Shown here: positions 7,154 to 7,931 of the stretch, one piece after another | Position numbering within the stretch: position 1 is the stretch's first letter | How the letters are laid out: the number at the start of each line of letters is the position of its first letter | NCBI GenBank assembly: GCA_050116575.1 | Contig: JASFOJ010000196.1 | Coordinates: 1 to 7,931 of the forward strand | Source of the DNA: JAKEGK01 sp050116575 | GTDB taxonomy: Bacteria > Pseudomonadota > Gammaproteobacteria > SZUA-152 | Direction: 5' to 3' | Length of the DNA stretch: 7,931 nt | Notes under the pieces: model-generated | The model's input: the letters and a program-made list of their open reading frames with translations, nothing else | Database searches by the model: none | Told to the model about the DNA's origin: nothing | Made by a program: the position numbers and the translations under genes

Positions 7154-7342
7154 CTAAAACAACATATCGGGTAATGCGATGATCAGAAAAATCGCGCCGA
7201 TGATCGCTATCGACCTGTATATTATTTTTCTGACGTTAGCCGGAAACGCCAGTGCCTGGGGTGTCAGCAATAAGGATGCGATAAGTATGATAATTAGCGT
7301 GGAATAACCGGTGACCGCCAGCCATTGCTTTCTGGGGTAATG
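7154..7342 (-). pseudogene. In-frame continuation (62 codons) of the membrane protein at 7343-7642 beyond its TAA
   Basis: Directly after the TAA at 7343-7345 the same minus-strand frame stays open for 62 codons, from CAT at 7340-7342 to TAG at 7154-7156. The translation reads HYPRKQWLAVTG, then a hydrophobic stretch (residues about 14-32, TLIIILIASLLLTPQ), a basic turn NVRKIIYR (36-43) and a second hydrophobic helix (44-62, ending LPDMLF). Two credible membrane helices with a positively charged loop look like genuine coding sequence. There is no ATG, GTG or TTG at its front and no clear ribosome site; the first CTG is codon 8. The likeliest reading is that one five-helix protein of about 162 residues has been split by a nonsense codon. 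Alternatives are stop readthrough, a sequencing error, or a separate small gene with an unusual start. Confidence 0.5.
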
Positions 7343-7642
7343 TTAAAAAAGAAAATCATATAACCAGCCCGAGGCTAGGCTTACAAAAAACAACCATAGT
7401 GGTACGACCCAGACCAACGCGATGCGGCGGGTTCCTGCAGGAACAATTCCCGTCAACAGGGAAACCAGGGACGTTGCCATCATGAACATCATTGTCCATA
7501 CGATGACGCCCAATCTGCCCCAACCTTCAATGAAGACAAATAAAATGCCCCCAACCGGCAATGCAATCGCGGTTAGTGCAAGACTGACCCATGAAATCTT
7601 AAACAGTAATTTGTCGTTAGCTGTCACGTCAGAAAAGGCCAC
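7343..7642 (-). CDS. Small membrane protein of unknown function (possibly truncated by a stop codon)
   Basis: A 99-residue protein with three strongly hydrophobic segments (about 16-38, 42-67 and 72-98) separated by short polar turns (EGWGRLG; PAGTRR). No family is recognised. The GTG at 7640-7642 is the most upstream usual start; an in-frame TAG lies about 30 bases further up. AGGA at 7655-7658 lies 12 bases before it, while the closer GAGG (7645-7648) is only 2 bases away, so the start is uncertain; a second GTG is codon 6. The frame continues past its TAA for another 62 codons of membrane-type sequence, so this may be the front part of a longer protein. It lies 44 bases after the upstream gene on the same strand, so co-transcription is plausible, and it is convergent with the efflux operon. 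Confidence 0.6.
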   Translation of the reverse strand: MAFSDVTANDKLLFKISWVSLALTAIALPVGGILFVFIEGWGRLGVIVWTMMFMMATSLVSLLTGIVPAGTRRIALVWVVPLWLFFVSLASGWLYDFLF

Positions 7643-7686
7643 ATCCTCGCGATGTCCTGGATCAGTGATTCGCTAATGACATCTGG

Positions 7687-7929
7687 CTACAGATCCTGAT
7701 CACAAACATGCTTGTCCTTAATCTCTTCGATAGTCATCGTAAAAGGCATTTTTTGGGCGGCCTCTTTGAGTTTTTTTGTGCATTGGGTAAGTTTTTTAAT
7801 CTCCGGATTGTTGGACATTTTTTTGCTCATCGCTATGGCCTTTTGTTGTGCTTCATCACGTTTTCCCTTTGCGCACAATGCTTTGATTTCGGCGGTAAAC
7901 TGTTTCGACCTTTGTTCCAGTTGTTTCAT
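7687..7929 (-). CDS. Small Lys-rich helical protein of unknown function, N-terminus uncertain at window edge
   Basis: The visible 80 residues are rich in Lys, Glu and Gln and predicted mostly helical by eye, with no hydrophobic segment and three cysteines (19, 50, 76). The spacing of hydrophobic positions (for example EIKKLTQCTKKLKEAAQKM, 43-61) suggests amphipathic helices. The frame is open to the window edge; the ATG at 7927-7929 may be internal, since only two bases of upstream sequence are visible and no ribosome site can be checked. A signal peptide may therefore lie outside; the cysteines would fit an exported protein, but that is speculation. The stop (TAG, 7687-7689) is 44 bases before the next small gene on the same strand. 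No family is recognised. Confidence 0.55.
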   Translation of the reverse strand: MKQLEQRSKQFTAEIKALCAKGKRDEAQQKAIAMSKKMSNNPEIKKLTQCTKKLKEAAQKMPFTMTIEEIKDKHVCDQDL

Positions 7930-7931
7930 TT

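Noticed and set aside
7642..7644. ATG overlapping the GTG start of the small membrane protein
   Set aside because: It opens a frame of only six codons before a stop, so it is not the start of the membrane protein.

Overview
This window looks like chromosomal DNA of a Gram-negative bacterium, most likely a gammaproteobacterium. That is inferred from the AcrA/AcrB-type efflux pair with an inner-membrane-type lipobox, the balanced GC content and the gene style; no rRNA or other firm taxonomic marker is present. I see no tRNA, rRNA, CRISPR array, insertion sequence or phage gene.

Layout: (1) 2-697 (+) is the C-terminal end of a larger secreted protein with a thrombospondin-type-3 calcium-binding segment and a terminal cadherin/Ig-like domain. 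It ends in a perfect 14-bp hairpin that contains its stop codon (688-720). (2) 818-1972 (-) is a complete 12-helix major facilitator permease of unknown substrate, convergent with gene 1. (3) 1973-2971 is an unusually long (about 1 kb) gene-free divergent intergenic region. It carries a cluster of AACGTT palindromes near the permease start, a TGAAACA/TGTTTCA operator-like palindrome, a wider TGAAACG/CGTTTCA inverted repeat, and a candidate promoter for the pump operon whose spacer holds another AACGTT palindrome. (4) 2972-4060 and 4057-7098 (+) form a two-gene operon, with an ATGA overlap, for a periplasmic adaptor lipoprotein and an HAE1-type RND transporter. (5) 7154-7929 (-) holds small genes of unknown function facing the pump: a Lys-rich helical protein cut by or starting at the window edge, a 99-residue membrane protein, and a 62-codon in-frame continuation beyond that protein's TAA stop which also reads as membrane protein.

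The adaptor and RND protein should assemble with an outer-membrane channel of the TolC family encoded elsewhere to form a tripartite, proton-driven exporter. No outer-membrane component and no regulator gene lie beside them. The palindromes in the long intergenic region suggest control by a DNA-binding regulator encoded elsewhere, possibly shared with the divergent permease.

Most of the window is conventional. The observations most worth a second look are the in-frame stop inside an otherwise continuous membrane-protein reading frame (7154-7642) and the palindrome-rich intergenic region. I found no clear evidence of a wholly new system.
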